DNA of 64,000 nt from Bacteroidota bacterium (GCA_023387985.1 JAEWHC010000005.1:496001-560000); one strand, 5' to 3'; counted from the stretch's first letter, positions 34,488 to 43,398 are shown. Notes: generated by a model not told the origin, from the letters alone. Numbers and translations are program-made.

Positions 34488-35428
34488 TGTTTCAGTTCCT
34501 CCTGGTATTTTTTTGAATTGGTCATGTCCACCTTTTCCAGAATAGTTATGGCACGTTGCCGCAGATCCGGACTTGTTTTTTTGAGCATTCCAATCATTTC
34601 ATCGGAGCGGCTTTGAAGGAAAAACTGCATGATCATGGTATTGGGATTGCTTTGCCCGAATTGGTTCAATTGATTTAATACATTCATCAATTCATTCTGT
34701 GCCATTCTCTCGTCCTCGTAATACTGATCAAGGCATTTACGGTAATAATTATAAATAATTTCCTGGAAAACCTGGTAACGGTTGTTGAGCAGGTTTTCGG
34801 TTAACCAATACCGGTTGCGTTGGCCGTCAAATTGTGACCAGCCCGTAATATTCCTGGAAGAAGGAAACGCATTTACAATGGCATTGGCCTTTTTGAAAAA
34901 CGGATCCCCGGATTTCATTCCAAAACTGCTGTAATCCATGCCCACAATTATATTGGCATAGTAGGCAAAAATTGCGACAAGGTTGTTTGCCAGGGCATCT
35001 CCACTCCCAAGCCGGCCTTCATTGTATTCCACAGGTTGAAATTCAACATACCTGAAGCGTACATCCTCATCCTGCCAGTTGATTAAAGGCGAGGTATAAC
35101 TGCTGTTGTAAACGGGGCGGGCTGCCTGAACAATCAATGTGGCATTGTAAACATTGGCCTCTGTACCCTGGGGTTGCGAAAGGTTGAGGATGAAATTACA
35201 CTGGATTCTTTCAGCAGGTTTATAGTTGTCTTCCGTCCATTTGCGGTTGTTCAACAGGTTCATCAAATGATTTTGCAAAGTGGTAAAGATCTTTTTGTCC
35301 ACCTGCGATGAAACCTGGTTGGACAAGACGGTAACTTTTGCATCAAGTTCCTGGCTGCTGCCCGAAAGGCCGGCAAACAAGAGCAAGGCAATCAATATAC
35401 CCCTCCAACCTGTTGATTTTTTATTCAT
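34484..35428 (-). CDS. DUF4835 family protein (PorD-like, putative type IX secretion component)
   Basis: 314 residues with a signal peptide (ILIALLLFAGLSGSSQ). Conserved blocks are QELDAKVTVLSNQV, IQCNFILNLSQ and the WQDEDVRFRYVEFQPVEYNEGR stretch. From memory of the family, DUF4835 proteins are labelled PorD, linked to type IX secretion and gliding, and their genes usually follow coaBC, as here. That functional label is established-knowledge recall, not seen in this sequence. The gene overlaps the coaBC stop by 8 bases. No other type IX secretion gene is recognised in the window. Confidence 0.8.
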   Translation of the reverse strand: MNKKSTGWRGILIALLLFAGLSGSSQELDAKVTVLSNQVSSQVDKKIFTTLQNHLMNLLNNRKWTEDNYKPAERIQCNFILNLSQPQGTEANVYNATLIVQAARPVYNSSYTSPLINWQDEDVRFRYVEFQPVEYNEGRLGSGDALANNLVAIFAYYANIIVGMDYSSFGMKSGDPFFKKANAIVNAFPSSRNITGWSQFDGQRNRYWLTENLLNNRYQVFQEIIYNYYRKCLDQYYEDERMAQNELMNVLNQLNQFGQSNPNTMIMQFFLQSRSDEMIGMLKKTSPDLRQRAITILEKVDMTNSKKYQEELKQ

Positions 35429-36617
35429 TGAGCTTTTGATAAATTCTTTCTACAATTCTTTTTGCAATATCGCTTTTGCTTTGCAGAGGCAGTTCGGTTG
35501 AGTCTCCGCTTGCTTCAAATATAACCACTTTGTTGGTGTCTGTGCCGAAGCCGGCTCCCTTATCTTCAAGAGAATTCAAAATGATCATGTCGGCTTTTTT
35601 CCTTTTCATTTTTTCCTGCGCATTCTGCCGGCCGTTTTCAGTTTCCAGAGCAAAGCCGACCAAAAACTGACCCGATTTTTTATTTTCCCCGCACCAGGAA
35701 AGGATGTCCGGATTTTTGACCAGGTTAATGCTCAGTGCCAGGTCCCCTTTTTTTATTTTTTGAGTCGAGGGGGTTTCCGGCCGGTAGTCCGCCACTGCTG
35801 CAGCCATTATCAGCACATTTGCTTCGCCATGGTTTTCTTTTACCGCTTCAAACATTTCTCTTGCACTTGTCACTCTTATGACAGCCATTCCATCGGGAAC
35901 CGCTGCAGTACCCGGCCCCAAAATGAGTAAGGTTTCCGCGCCTGCCTGCATCAGTCCGGTGGCCAGGGCAATCCCCATTTTGCCGGAAGAGTGGTTACCA
36001 ATAAAACGCACCGGATCAATGGCTTCGTATGTAGGTCCCGCTGTAACAATCGCCTTTTTACCCGATAAGGTACCGGATACTTTGGAAATCAACTTCGTAT
36101 TGAGAAATTCATACAATTCCTCGGGTTCCTTCATTCTGCCTTCGCCAAATAAGCCGCTCGCCAGTTCCCCGCTTCCTACCGAAAGGACATTTACCCCATG
36201 ACTGCGAAGCCTGTTCAGATTCTCATGGGTCGATGGATGTTTCCACATATCCTCGTCCATTGCGGGGGAAACCGCAACAGGACAAGCCGCGCTGAGGTAA
36301 ACCGCTAGCAGAAGGTTATCACAAATGCCCGATGCCATTTTGGCAAGGGTATTACACGATGCTGGTGCAATCAGCATATAATCCGCCCATCTTCCCAGCA
36401 TTACATGGTTGGCCCAGGTTGCAGCTTTACTGAGATCATACGAAACAGGATTTCTGCTCAGGGTTTCCAAAACCAGCGGACTTACAAACGCTGCGGCCGC
36501 AGGGGTCATAACTACTTTTACTTCGGCTCCTGCCTTAATCAACATACGGACCAAAGAAATGGTTTTGTATGCGGCAATGCTCGCGGTGATCCCCAACAGG
36601 ATTTTTTTTCCTTTCAT
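35421..36617 (-). CDS. coaBC: Phosphopantothenoylcysteine decarboxylase / phosphopantothenate-cysteine ligase
   Basis: 398 residues. The N-terminal FMN-dependent CoaC domain has the catalytic histidine H71 in ATWANHVMLGRWAD, then APASCNTLAKMASGICDNLLL and SPAMDEDMW. The C-terminal CoaB domain begins PTYEAIDPVRFIGNHSSGKMG, with MAAAVADYRP and KKSGQFLVGFALETEN. Together they convert phosphopantothenate and cysteine to phosphopantetheine on the way to coenzyme A. ATG 36617 is preferred over an upstream reading from 36638. A perfect hairpin at 36646-36672 separates it from rpoZ. Confidence 0.95.
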   Translation of the reverse strand: MKGKKILLGITASIAAYKTISLVRMLIKAGAEVKVVMTPAAAAFVSPLVLETLSRNPVSYDLSKAATWANHVMLGRWADYMLIAPASCNTLAKMASGICDNLLLAVYLSAACPVAVSPAMDEDMWKHPSTHENLNRLRSHGVNVLSVGSGELASGLFGEGRMKEPEELYEFLNTKLISKVSGTLSGKKAIVTAGPTYEAIDPVRFIGNHSSGKMGIALATGLMQAGAETLLILGPGTAAVPDGMAVIRVTSAREMFEAVKENHGEANVLIMAAAVADYRPETPSTQKIKKGDLALSINLVKNPDILSWCGENKKSGQFLVGFALETENGRQNAQEKMKRKKADMIILNSLEDKGAGFGTDTNKVVIFEASGDSTELPLQSKSDIAKRIVERIYQKLNE

Positions 36618-36645
36618 GATCAATGGATATGTACACAAAATAACA

Positions 36646-36672
36646 AACGGTGATGTATTTCACATCACCGTT
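36646..36672 (-). terminator. Perfect 11-bp hairpin between rpoZ and coaBC
   Basis: AACGGTGATGT (36646-36656) pairs with ACATCACCGTT (36662-36672) over a 5-base loop. On the minus strand it is followed by TTTGTTATTTTG, T-rich but broken. It may be a partial terminator or attenuator inside the operon. Confidence 0.55.
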
Positions 36673-36702
36673 CGCTGAAATCAGGTATTTACCGGCAAAA
36701 GC

Positions 36703-37044
36703 TTAACCAAACAGATCCTGGTCATTTTGACGATAATAGATTTTGTCATCCAGAAATTCCTGGGTGGCGAGCAATGACGGGTTTGGCATCCGTTCATAGG
36801 CTTTTGAAATTTCAATCTGCTCTTTATTTTCCAGAATTTCTTCAAGACTATCCGTATGCGAAGCAAATTCCTCCAATTTATTGTGAAGTTCCTCACGAAT
36901 GGATATATTAATTTGGTTGGCCCTTTTTGCAATAATTGCAATGGACTCATAAAGATTTCCAGTTTTTGCCTTTATTTCCAGGAGATTTTTGGTTTCAAGA
37001 ATATTGGGGGTGCTACCCACCATTTGTCTGCGCAGTTTGCTCAT
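36703..37044 (-). CDS. rpoZ: RNA polymerase omega subunit, Bacteroidota type
   Basis: 113 residues. GNLYESIAIIAKRANQINISIREELHNKLEEF carries the omega/RPB6 helix pattern (AIIAKRANQI), and ENKEQIEISKAYERMPNP is the lineage-specific C-terminal block. Omega binds the beta-prime subunit and stabilises core polymerase. Start at 37044 overlaps the bamD coding end by 32 bases; an internal ATG at 37023 would reduce this to 11. The neighbours bamD and coaBC match the usual Bacteroidota order. Confidence 0.85.
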   Translation of the reverse strand: MSKLRRQMVGSTPNILETKNLLEIKAKTGNLYESIAIIAKRANQINISIREELHNKLEEFASHTDSLEEILENKEQIEISKAYERMPNPSLLATQEFLDDKIYYRQNDQDLFG

Positions 37045-37831
37045 TTTTAATTCGGTTTATATTTTTTTCTGTATCGGCCCTGATCTTGTCTACTTCTGCC
37101 ACCAGCTTGCTTTCCGGAAACCGGTCAGAAAAATCGGCCGCTTCGTTTAAAACGGTCTCAAACCTTTCTTCCTGAAGATTTTCAAGACTATTGGCTGCAA
37201 ATTTATAAAAAGATTCAATAACTTTCAGTTTATAGTAATCGCCACGGTCAGAATCGGGGAAATTGAACATCAATTCATTAAAGGCAGTGGCTGCTGCCCG
37301 GTAATAACCGAGGTTGTAATAAAGTTCCGCGCTTTTAAAATCCTTCGTTTCCAGTTTTCCCCTTAATTCATCGAGCAGGCGTTCCGCTTCCTTTCCCCGG
37401 TCGCTGTTAGGATGGCCGTTGATGAAGGTTTGCAAAAAGGTGATTGCTCTTGTGGTATTTGTTTGATCCAGCTCAGGCTTGGGAGACATTTTATACAAGG
37501 AATACGCCCTCATATATTCCATCTCTTCCGCGAATTTGCTTTGCGGAAAACGTTCGAGGAAAGTTTTAAAGATATTCTCCGCATTGAGGTAATCTTTCTG
37601 ATAAAAGGTGGAATAAGCCCATTTATAATAAACTTCCTCATACTGTGGTGTACCGCTTAAAACGGGCATCACATCCTCGTACAACGTTTGTGCCTTTACA
37701 TACTTTTTATCAGCAAAGAATTCATCTGCTTTTTTCAGCTTCAGGTTATAATCCGTGCTTTTCAGCAATTTATTATACCCGTTGCAGGCAGTGAGCCCAA
37801 ATACCAAAACAACTATCCAGATTTTCTTCAT
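37013..37831 (-). CDS. bamD: Outer membrane assembly lipoprotein BamD
   Basis: 272 residues. The lipobox ends at Cys16 (VFGLTAC). Five TPR-like helical repeats follow, with LYEDVMPVLSGTPQYEEVYYKWAYSTFYQKDYLNAENIFKTFLERFPQSKFAEEMEYMRAYSLY being the recognisable BamD core (given here as a description of residues about 60-125). It is an essential lipoprotein of the BAM complex that inserts beta-barrels such as SusC and the barrel at 38897. ATG 37831 is chosen because it places the signal peptide at the N-terminus; upstream in-frame starts exist. rpoZ overlaps its 3' end. Confidence 0.9.
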   Translation of the reverse strand: MKKIWIVVLVFGLTACNGYNKLLKSTDYNLKLKKADEFFADKKYVKAQTLYEDVMPVLSGTPQYEEVYYKWAYSTFYQKDYLNAENIFKTFLERFPQSKFAEEMEYMRAYSLYKMSPKPELDQTNTTRAITFLQTFINGHPNSDRGKEAERLLDELRGKLETKDFKSAELYYNLGYYRAAATAFNELMFNFPDSDRGDYYKLKVIESFYKFAANSLENLQEERFETVLNEAADFSDRFPESKLVAEVDKIRADTEKNINRIKNEQTAQTNGG

Positions 37832-37932
37832 ACGCAATTGAAGCTGCCCTTTTTGAGAACGGCGAATTTCCTTCATTCTGCAAGAATACTGTGCCATTAA
37901 AAAGTTAATCTGTGTACAAACCTGGGTTTGCT

Positions 37933-37960
37933 AAAAAAGCCCCACCGAAAGCGGCAGGGC
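37933..37960 (-). terminator. Rho-independent terminator of the OmpA-like gene
   Basis: On the minus strand GCCCTGCC pairs with GGTGGGGC (two wobble pairs) over a 6-base loop, followed by six T residues. It ends the 39829-37986 unit before bamD. Confidence 0.75.
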
Positions 37961-37985
37961 CATGATTATGCAAAAAGTCACCGTA

Positions 37986-38837
37986 CTATCTTGTTCTTTG
38001 CAGGTGCGGGTGAGGGGCGGGCACCATGTTGGTTCCACCTTCCTGATCTGTGCAATCTTGCAGGTCAACTACATTACCATCTCCCATTTCGCCATATTTG
38101 AATACGAAACGATCTCTGCTGATGTTTTGTCTTTCAACCATGTAGTTGATAACCGCGTTAACACGATCCCAGCTCAATTGCTGCTCGCGCTTGCTTGCGC
38201 CACCATAACCCACTACGCAAATGCGGCAATCGGGGTTAGCCATAATTTGAGCGGCAGCTGCATCCAGCGCTGCTCTTGCACTTGCGCTGAAAGTAACGCT
38301 GTTGGCAGCGAAGCTTACGCTTGGTAGATTACCAATTCCGCAACCAGGCTTGATGTTTTTGCAGCACTCCGGATCCGGGCATTTTCCAATACCATCGGCA
38401 TCTACAGGCTGGCAAATTGTTGGGGTAATCAGTTCCTTATCGCGGCAGTCCGGAACACCGTCGCCATCTGTATCCAGGCTTCTGCCTCTTGTATCAACAG
38501 GGCATCCGGCCGGAGTATTGGGCTCCAGGTCAAACTGATCGATAACACCATCGCCATCAGAATCATCCAACACGGGTTTGGGGAATTTCATAACGGAAGG
38601 AACGCTTACTTCGCTATAGAGGTATCCAAGCGGATTGTACCACCACAATGGGGCAACTTTTGTATCGCTGGAACCGGTTTTTCTTTTATACTCATCGGAG
38701 TTGGGAGCTGCGTTATGTCCGGCATAAACACCGCGGTTATTACCACTGGCCCACTGAACTTCCGGAGTTTGAGCTGTTGCTGACAATGACATACTTAAGG
38801 TCATTGCAGCCAGAACAAAATATTTAATGTTTTTCAT
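37986..38837 (-). CDS. OmpA-family outer membrane protein with calcium-binding repeats
   Basis: 283 residues. Signal peptide (MKNIKYFVLAAMTLSMSLSATAQ), then a linker, two thrombospondin type 3-like acidic repeats (DSDGDGVIDQFD and DTDGDGVPDCRD), a cysteine-rich hinge (ICQ, KCPDPECC, GCG) and a C-terminal OmpA-like domain (about 185-265) with SVSFAANSVTFSASARAALD. The usual NxxLSxxRAxxV appears as QQLSWDRVNAVINYM. OmpA domains hold peptidoglycan. The high cysteine count suggests disulfides in the periplasm. The beta-barrel gene lies 59 bases upstream on the same strand, so the two may form an envelope complex (inference). Confidence 0.85.
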   Translation of the reverse strand: MKNIKYFVLAAMTLSMSLSATAQTPEVQWASGNNRGVYAGHNAAPNSDEYKRKTGSSDTKVAPLWWYNPLGYLYSEVSVPSVMKFPKPVLDDSDGDGVIDQFDLEPNTPAGCPVDTRGRSLDTDGDGVPDCRDKELITPTICQPVDADGIGKCPDPECCKNIKPGCGIGNLPSVSFAANSVTFSASARAALDAAAAQIMANPDCRICVVGYGGASKREQQLSWDRVNAVINYMVERQNISRDRFVFKYGEMGDGNVVDLQDCTDQEGGTNMVPAPHPHLQRTR

Positions 38838-38896
38838 ATACTTTTCAATTATTTTTTCGATAATAGTTTTTTGAGTATCCACCTATTCTCGAAGGT

Positions 38897-39829
38897 TTAG
38901 AAGTTGAAGTTAAGACCAACGTTTGTAAAAAAGAAGTTGTCTTTCTCAGGTGTGAGCGCACCAGCCTCACCCAGGTACCAGCCATCAATGTAGTCATCCG
39001 GGGTTTTGGTGTATTTCGCTTCAAGTGAGAGCGACATTCTCGGAGCAAGACGGAATTCCAGGCCACCACCAAAAGTGTAGGCGTGACGCCATTGCCATGC
39101 ATCTCTTTCTTCATTGCCAAAGTTTCCACGACGGTCATTCACCATTGCCGGAGTTTCATAAGTACCATCAAATCCGTTCGCGTCATTTTTCAGGAAATCA
39201 CGAATGTCTTTACGGCTTTGATCGAAGAATGATGTGGGATTGCTGATTCTTTGATCCCAGTTATAAACAGCTTTATTGGCGTCCTGCAGGTCCATCATGG
39301 TTTTATAAGCAAAAGGGCTGTAGCCAAGGAAGAGGTAAGCATTTACTTTACTGTTTGCACGATGGAACATTATGTTATTAATGGAAAAAATCATATCCAG
39401 TGAACTCATAATAAGTTCGGTACGATGGTTCGCGATAAAATACGGAACACCGGCAATGGCTGGATTGTTATAGGTATATCCATTCGGACGGTAGTCCAGG
39501 CCCTTATTGATTCCGTAAGCCAGAGAACCTCTTAATGAAACGGTATAGCCGAGAGCCTTACGAACAGAAGCACCAACTTGCCATCCGGGCAGCGGAGGAG
39601 TATCTCCATCCAAAAGGCTCATTCCACCAAAAATTGACCATTGGGCCATGTGACGGGGAACCGGGGGAAAGGGGTGTTGATTGTTTTTCCACTCATTGAA
39701 CTGAGGGAGCTTTTTCTCGCTAATCTTGGTAGAATCGTGATAATTGAGAATTCCACCAAGCTGGCTATATCCGGCTGTAACGCCAAAAATGATCATAGCC
39801 ATTAACAGTGTAAACTTTTTGCTTGCCAT
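38897..39829 (-). CDS. Outer membrane beta-barrel protein
   Basis: 310 residues. N-terminal signal peptide (FTLLMAMIIFGVTAGYSQ). Alternating hydrophobic/aromatic strands, for example QVGASVRKALGYTVSLRGSLAYG, the strand AYTFGGGLEFRLAPRMSLSLEAKYT, and a C-terminal strand ending in phenylalanine (FFTNVGLNFNF), which is the BamA recognition signal. No specific family name can be given. Start ATG 39829 follows a complete promoter at 39871-39901. Probable operon with the OmpA-like gene downstream; together they are bounded by a terminator at 37933. Confidence 0.83.
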   Translation of the reverse strand: MASKKFTLLMAMIIFGVTAGYSQLGGILNYHDSTKISEKKLPQFNEWKNNQHPFPPVPRHMAQWSIFGGMSLLDGDTPPLPGWQVGASVRKALGYTVSLRGSLAYGINKGLDYRPNGYTYNNPAIAGVPYFIANHRTELIMSSLDMIFSINNIMFHRANSKVNAYLFLGYSPFAYKTMMDLQDANKAVYNWDQRISNPTSFFDQSRKDIRDFLKNDANGFDGTYETPAMVNDRRGNFGNEERDAWQWRHAYTFGGGLEFRLAPRMSLSLEAKYTKTPDDYIDGWYLGEAGALTPEKDNFFFTNVGLNFNF

Positions 39830-39870
39830 AAAATGATTAATTGTGATTATTAAATTCTGCGTAATCAGAG

Positions 39871-39901
39871 CAAAAATAAAGCCTGAATTGATATTAACAA
39901 A
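39871..39901 (-). promoter_or_regulatory. Promoter of the beta-barrel/OmpA unit (TTTG - 19 bases - TATTTTTG)
   Basis: On the minus strand, TTTG (39901-39898) and TATTTTTG (39878-39871) match the Bacteroidota consensus with 19-base spacing. Predicted start point is about 36 bases before the ATG. Confidence 0.6.
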
Positions 39902-40011
39902 CAAAATTGTGAATGAATCACTAGGAAAATCATAAGAATCCAATGCCTTCCACAAAAAATCAATGAAACAATTGGTAAAATTTGCTCTTATTTTGCCGCC
40001 AAAGCAAGAGA

Positions 40012-40974
40012 TTGGCCAAACTTTCACCCATAATTGACCGAGAACTAAAAGTCTTTGAACAAAAGTTTAAGGCTTCACTAAAGAGTAAGGCTCCCCTGCT
40101 CGACCGTATTACCCATTATGTGGTAAACCGGAAAGGCAAACAACTCCGCCCACGCTTTGTATTGCTTTGCGCCCGCCTTTTTGGCGAAATAAATGAGCAT
40201 TCATACCGTGCGGCCTCACTGGTAGAGCTTGTACATACCGCGACCCTGGTACATGATGATGTGGTGGATGATAGCTTTGAACGCCGTGGCTTTTTTTCAA
40301 TTAATGCACTTTGGAAAAATAAGATTGCCGTATTGGTTGGCGATTTTCTTCTGACCAAGGGTTTATTGCTTTCATTGGAAAATGACGATTTTGAAGCGTT
40401 ACGCATTCTTACCGAAGCGGTAAAATTGATGAGTGAAGGCGAACTTTTGCAAATCGAAAAAGCCCGGAAACTTAACCTGGATGAAGATATTTATCTCGAA
40501 ATCATTCGGAGCAAAACGGCTTCTTTACTGGCATCGGCTTGTGCAGTGGGTGCATGGAGCACTACCCACGACAAAGTAAAAACAGATAAAATCAGGCAGT
40601 TTGGTGAAATGGTGGGTATGGCTTTTCAAATGAAGGATGACCTTTTTGATTATGGCAAAGCTGATGTAGGAAAGCCTACCGGTAATGACATTAAAGAACA
40701 AAAATTAACCCTGCCGCTGATATACGCCATAAACAATGCCTCTCCTGATCTGCGCAAGCAAATGATTTATACCTTGAAAAATGAAAATACGCTTCCGGAA
40801 AAGGTTAATTGGCTTATCGAAGAAGTCCAGAAAGCCGGAGGAATAAAATATGCCGAGGAAAAAATGACGGAATATGCCCGGAAAGCAGCAGAGATCCTGG
40901 ATGAATTTGGCCCTTCTGATACCCGCGATGCCCTGATGGAGCTTGTAAATTTTACTACACAAAGAACTTATTGA
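40012..40974 (+). CDS. Trans-type polyprenyl diphosphate synthase
   Basis: About 320 residues. Both aspartate-rich motifs are present: DDVVDD near residue 83 and DDLFDYG near 209, with GKQLRPRFVLL (the isopentenyl-diphosphate-binding KxxR region) and LLVGDFLLTKG-type helices. It makes a long prenyl chain, presumably the octaprenyl-class tail of menaquinone (inference from the mqn genes). No ATG fits the conserved N-terminus; TTG at 40012 gives MAKLSPIIDRELKVFEQKF, matching homologues, while TTG 39982 would add 10 residues. A TATTTTG string lies about 16 bases upstream. It is divergent from the beta-barrel gene. Confidence 0.9.
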   Translation: MAKLSPIIDRELKVFEQKFKASLKSKAPLLDRITHYVVNRKGKQLRPRFVLLCARLFGEINEHSYRAASLVELVHTATLVHDDVVDDSFERRGFFSINALWKNKIAVLVGDFLLTKGLLLSLENDDFEALRILTEAVKLMSEGELLQIEKARKLNLDEDIYLEIIRSKTASLLASACAVGAWSTTHDKVKTDKIRQFGEMVGMAFQMKDDLFDYGKADVGKPTGNDIKEQKLTLPLIYAINNASPDLRKQMIYTLKNENTLPEKVNWLIEEVQKAGGIKYAEEKMTEYARKAAEILDEFGPSDTRDALMELVNFTTQRTY

Positions 40975-41005
40975 TAAATTTTCCGTTTATTCGCCGTCAG
41001 GCGAT

Positions 41006-42724
41006 ATGGATAAAAGATGGAAAATACTAACTGCAGATAACCAGCAAATAACCGGTCTCAGACAGGAATTGCGCATACACCCGGTATTGTGTAAAATTTT
41101 GGTGCAAAGAGGAGCCGGGGATTTTGAAAAAGCAAAATCTTATTTCAGGCCATCGCTCAGCGAATTGCATGATCCATTTCTGATGAAGGGGATGCATAAA
41201 GCGGTGGAGCGTTTACAACAGGCTTTTAATTGCAATGAAAAAATTTTGGTGTACGGCGATTATGATGTGGATGGCACTACAAGCGTTTCCTGCATGCACA
41301 TGTTTCTTTCTTCGCTTCATCCGCATGTAGATTTTTATATCCCTCACCGTTACCATGAAGGTTATGGCGTAAGCCGCCGGGGAATTGATCATGCCATTTC
41401 CAGCGGCTGCAAACTGATCGTTGCGCTGGATTGCGGCATCAAAGCCTTGGAATTGGTAAAGTATGCAAAAGAAAACGGGATTGATTTTATCATCTGCGAT
41501 CATCATATGCCGGATGCAAATTTGCCGGAAGCGGTAGCCATTCTCAATGCCAAACAAAAAGATTGTTTATATCCTTATAAAGAATTATGCGGTTGCGGTG
41601 TTGGCTTAAAGCTGATCCAGGCTGTATGCAAAACCTTAAGCCTGCCTGAGGAAAAATGGTCACGGTATCTCGACCTTGTGGCCACAGCTATCGCTGCGGA
41701 TATTGTGCCTATGACAGGTGAAAACCGTATCCTCACCTATTTTGGACTTCAGCAGGTTAATATAAATCCTTCAACAGGCATTAAGGCGCTTATGGATCTT
41801 AGCGGATTGCAATCTCCTGTGCAGGTGAATAACCTGGTTTTTGTAATAGCGCCAAGGGTAAATGCGGCAGGCAGAATGGACGATGCCCGCAAGGCGGTGG
41901 AAATGTTTATCGAGCCGGATTATGAAAAGGCCAAAGAACTCGCCAAATTGCTGCATGATGACAATAAAGACCGTAAGGAAACAGACCTCACCATTACAGA
42001 AGAGGCACTCGCCATGGTGACCGATGACCCGGAACAGCACTCTAAAAAAACAACAGTACTTTATCAGCAGCATTGGCATAAAGGCGTTGTAGGCATTGTG
42101 GCAAGCCGGATGATCGACAAGTTTTACCGGCCAACCATTATTCTTACCGATAGTGGCGAAAAAATTTCGGGCTCTGCAAGAAGCGTTTTGAATTTCAATA
42201 TTTATGAAGCCCTTCATTCCTGCAGCCATTTGCTCGACAACTATGGTGGCCATTTTTACGCCGCCGGCTTAACCATTAAAAAGGAAAACCTAGAAGCTTT
42301 TTGCCGTGAATTTGAAGAAGTGGTGAATGCCACCATAACCGAAGAAATGCTGATTCCGGAGATTACCATTGATGCCGAAGTGGCTTTTGATGACCTCAAT
42401 GAAAAATTTTACAACATCCTCATGCAAATGGAACCTTATGGTCCTGAAAACCTCAGGCCGGTATTCATTACCCGCAATGTTTACGAAAATGGCTTTTCAA
42501 AGATCGTGAAGGAACACCACGTAAAATTCAGTCTCAAACAAGGGGCTACAGTTATGGAGGGCATTGGATTTGGGATGGCAGGAAAATTCAACCTGCTACA
42601 ACCCAATGTGCCACTGGATGTGGTATATACCCTTGACTTAAATACATGGAACGGTATCAGCAGACTTCAATTGCGGGTGCTGGATATCAAGACCTCAGAT
42701 GAAACCAATTTCATTTATTCATGA
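41006..42724 (+). CDS. recJ: Single-stranded-DNA-specific exonuclease RecJ
   Basis: 572 residues, a usual length. The DHH phosphoesterase motifs are YGDYDVDGTTS near residue 83, the DCG in VALDCGIK, and the namesake DHH in IICDHHMP near 168; the DHHA1 glycine-rich motif NYGGHFYAAGLTI is near 412. The C-terminal OB-like domain follows. RecJ degrades single-stranded DNA 5' to 3' in recombination and mismatch repair. It follows the polyprenyl synthase by 31 bases and overlaps the methyltransferase start by four. Confidence 0.96.
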   Translation: MDKRWKILTADNQQITGLRQELRIHPVLCKILVQRGAGDFEKAKSYFRPSLSELHDPFLMKGMHKAVERLQQAFNCNEKILVYGDYDVDGTTSVSCMHMFLSSLHPHVDFYIPHRYHEGYGVSRRGIDHAISSGCKLIVALDCGIKALELVKYAKENGIDFIICDHHMPDANLPEAVAILNAKQKDCLYPYKELCGCGVGLKLIQAVCKTLSLPEEKWSRYLDLVATAIAADIVPMTGENRILTYFGLQQVNINPSTGIKALMDLSGLQSPVQVNNLVFVIAPRVNAAGRMDDARKAVEMFIEPDYEKAKELAKLLHDDNKDRKETDLTITEEALAMVTDDPEQHSKKTTVLYQQHWHKGVVGIVASRMIDKFYRPTIILTDSGEKISGSARSVLNFNIYEALHSCSHLLDNYGGHFYAAGLTIKKENLEAFCREFEEVVNATITEEMLIPEITIDAEVAFDDLNEKFYNILMQMEPYGPENLRPVFITRNVYENGFSKIVKEHHVKFSLKQGATVMEGIGFGMAGKFNLLQPNVPLDVVYTLDLNTWNGISRLQLRVLDIKTSDETNFIYS

Positions 42725-43398
42725 ACTGGCGCAACTACCTGGATTATTTCTGGTTTATTGCATGGAACTGGAATCTTCCCCTTGCTATTTTTCTCATAAG
42801 AAATGAAATAAACGGAGAAAAAAAATACGACTCTTCTACCCTTTCCATCGACAACCTGGAAAAAGAAATAGATCCGGATATTTTACCGGACACCAGCATT
42901 TATCAGCCTGTAAGTTTTTATGCGGCGGAACGATTGCTCGCTTTTATTGATCATCCTGAAAAAAGTACCGGATTCCTGGATGTGGGTTGCGGGCGGGGAA
43001 GGGCGCTGCAAATGGCCGCATATTTTGGATTCCGAAAATTATTTGGCCTGGATATCGTCCCTTACCTGCTGGAGGATTCAAAATATGCAGCCGGGAAAAT
43101 TAGCAATAAATACCCGGATGTCGAAGTTACGCTGATTCATGGGAATGCCGCTCTCTACAAGGTTCCTCATTCCATTGATACGATTTTTCTCTTTAATCCA
43201 TTTAAAGGGTTGCTGATGAATTCTTTTATATTGAGGGTAAAAGAAAGCCTTATTGAAAAGCCCAGAAAAATGACTTTACTGTATGCCAACCCCGTATGCA
43301 AAGAAATTTGGATGAACGCGGGATTTGAGGAAATCATGCATTTCAAAAAAATGAAATATATAGAAGGCGCTGTATTGGTCTATGACCCAGAAAAATAA
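42721..43398 (+). CDS. Class I SAM-dependent methyltransferase
   Basis: 225 residues starting in the recJ stop (ATGA). After an N-terminal helix rich in aromatics (YLDYFWFIAWNWNLPLAIFLI, possibly membrane-associated), the AdoMet-binding motif I is FLDVGCGRGRALQMAA near residue 84, followed by the acidic end of strand 2 (LFGLDIVP). FLFNPFKGLL near 158 stands at the motif IV position. The target is not readable; some members with such short NPF motifs act on lysines or on lipids. The tight coupling to recJ is probably a matter of operon economy. Confidence 0.82.
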   Translation: MNWRNYLDYFWFIAWNWNLPLAIFLIRNEINGEKKYDSSTLSIDNLEKEIDPDILPDTSIYQPVSFYAAERLLAFIDHPEKSTGFLDVGCGRGRALQMAAYFGFRKLFGLDIVPYLLEDSKYAAGKISNKYPDVEVTLIHGNAALYKVPHSIDTIFLFNPFKGLLMNSFILRVKESLIEKPRKMTLLYANPVCKEIWMNAGFEEIMHFKKMKYIEGAVLVYDPEK

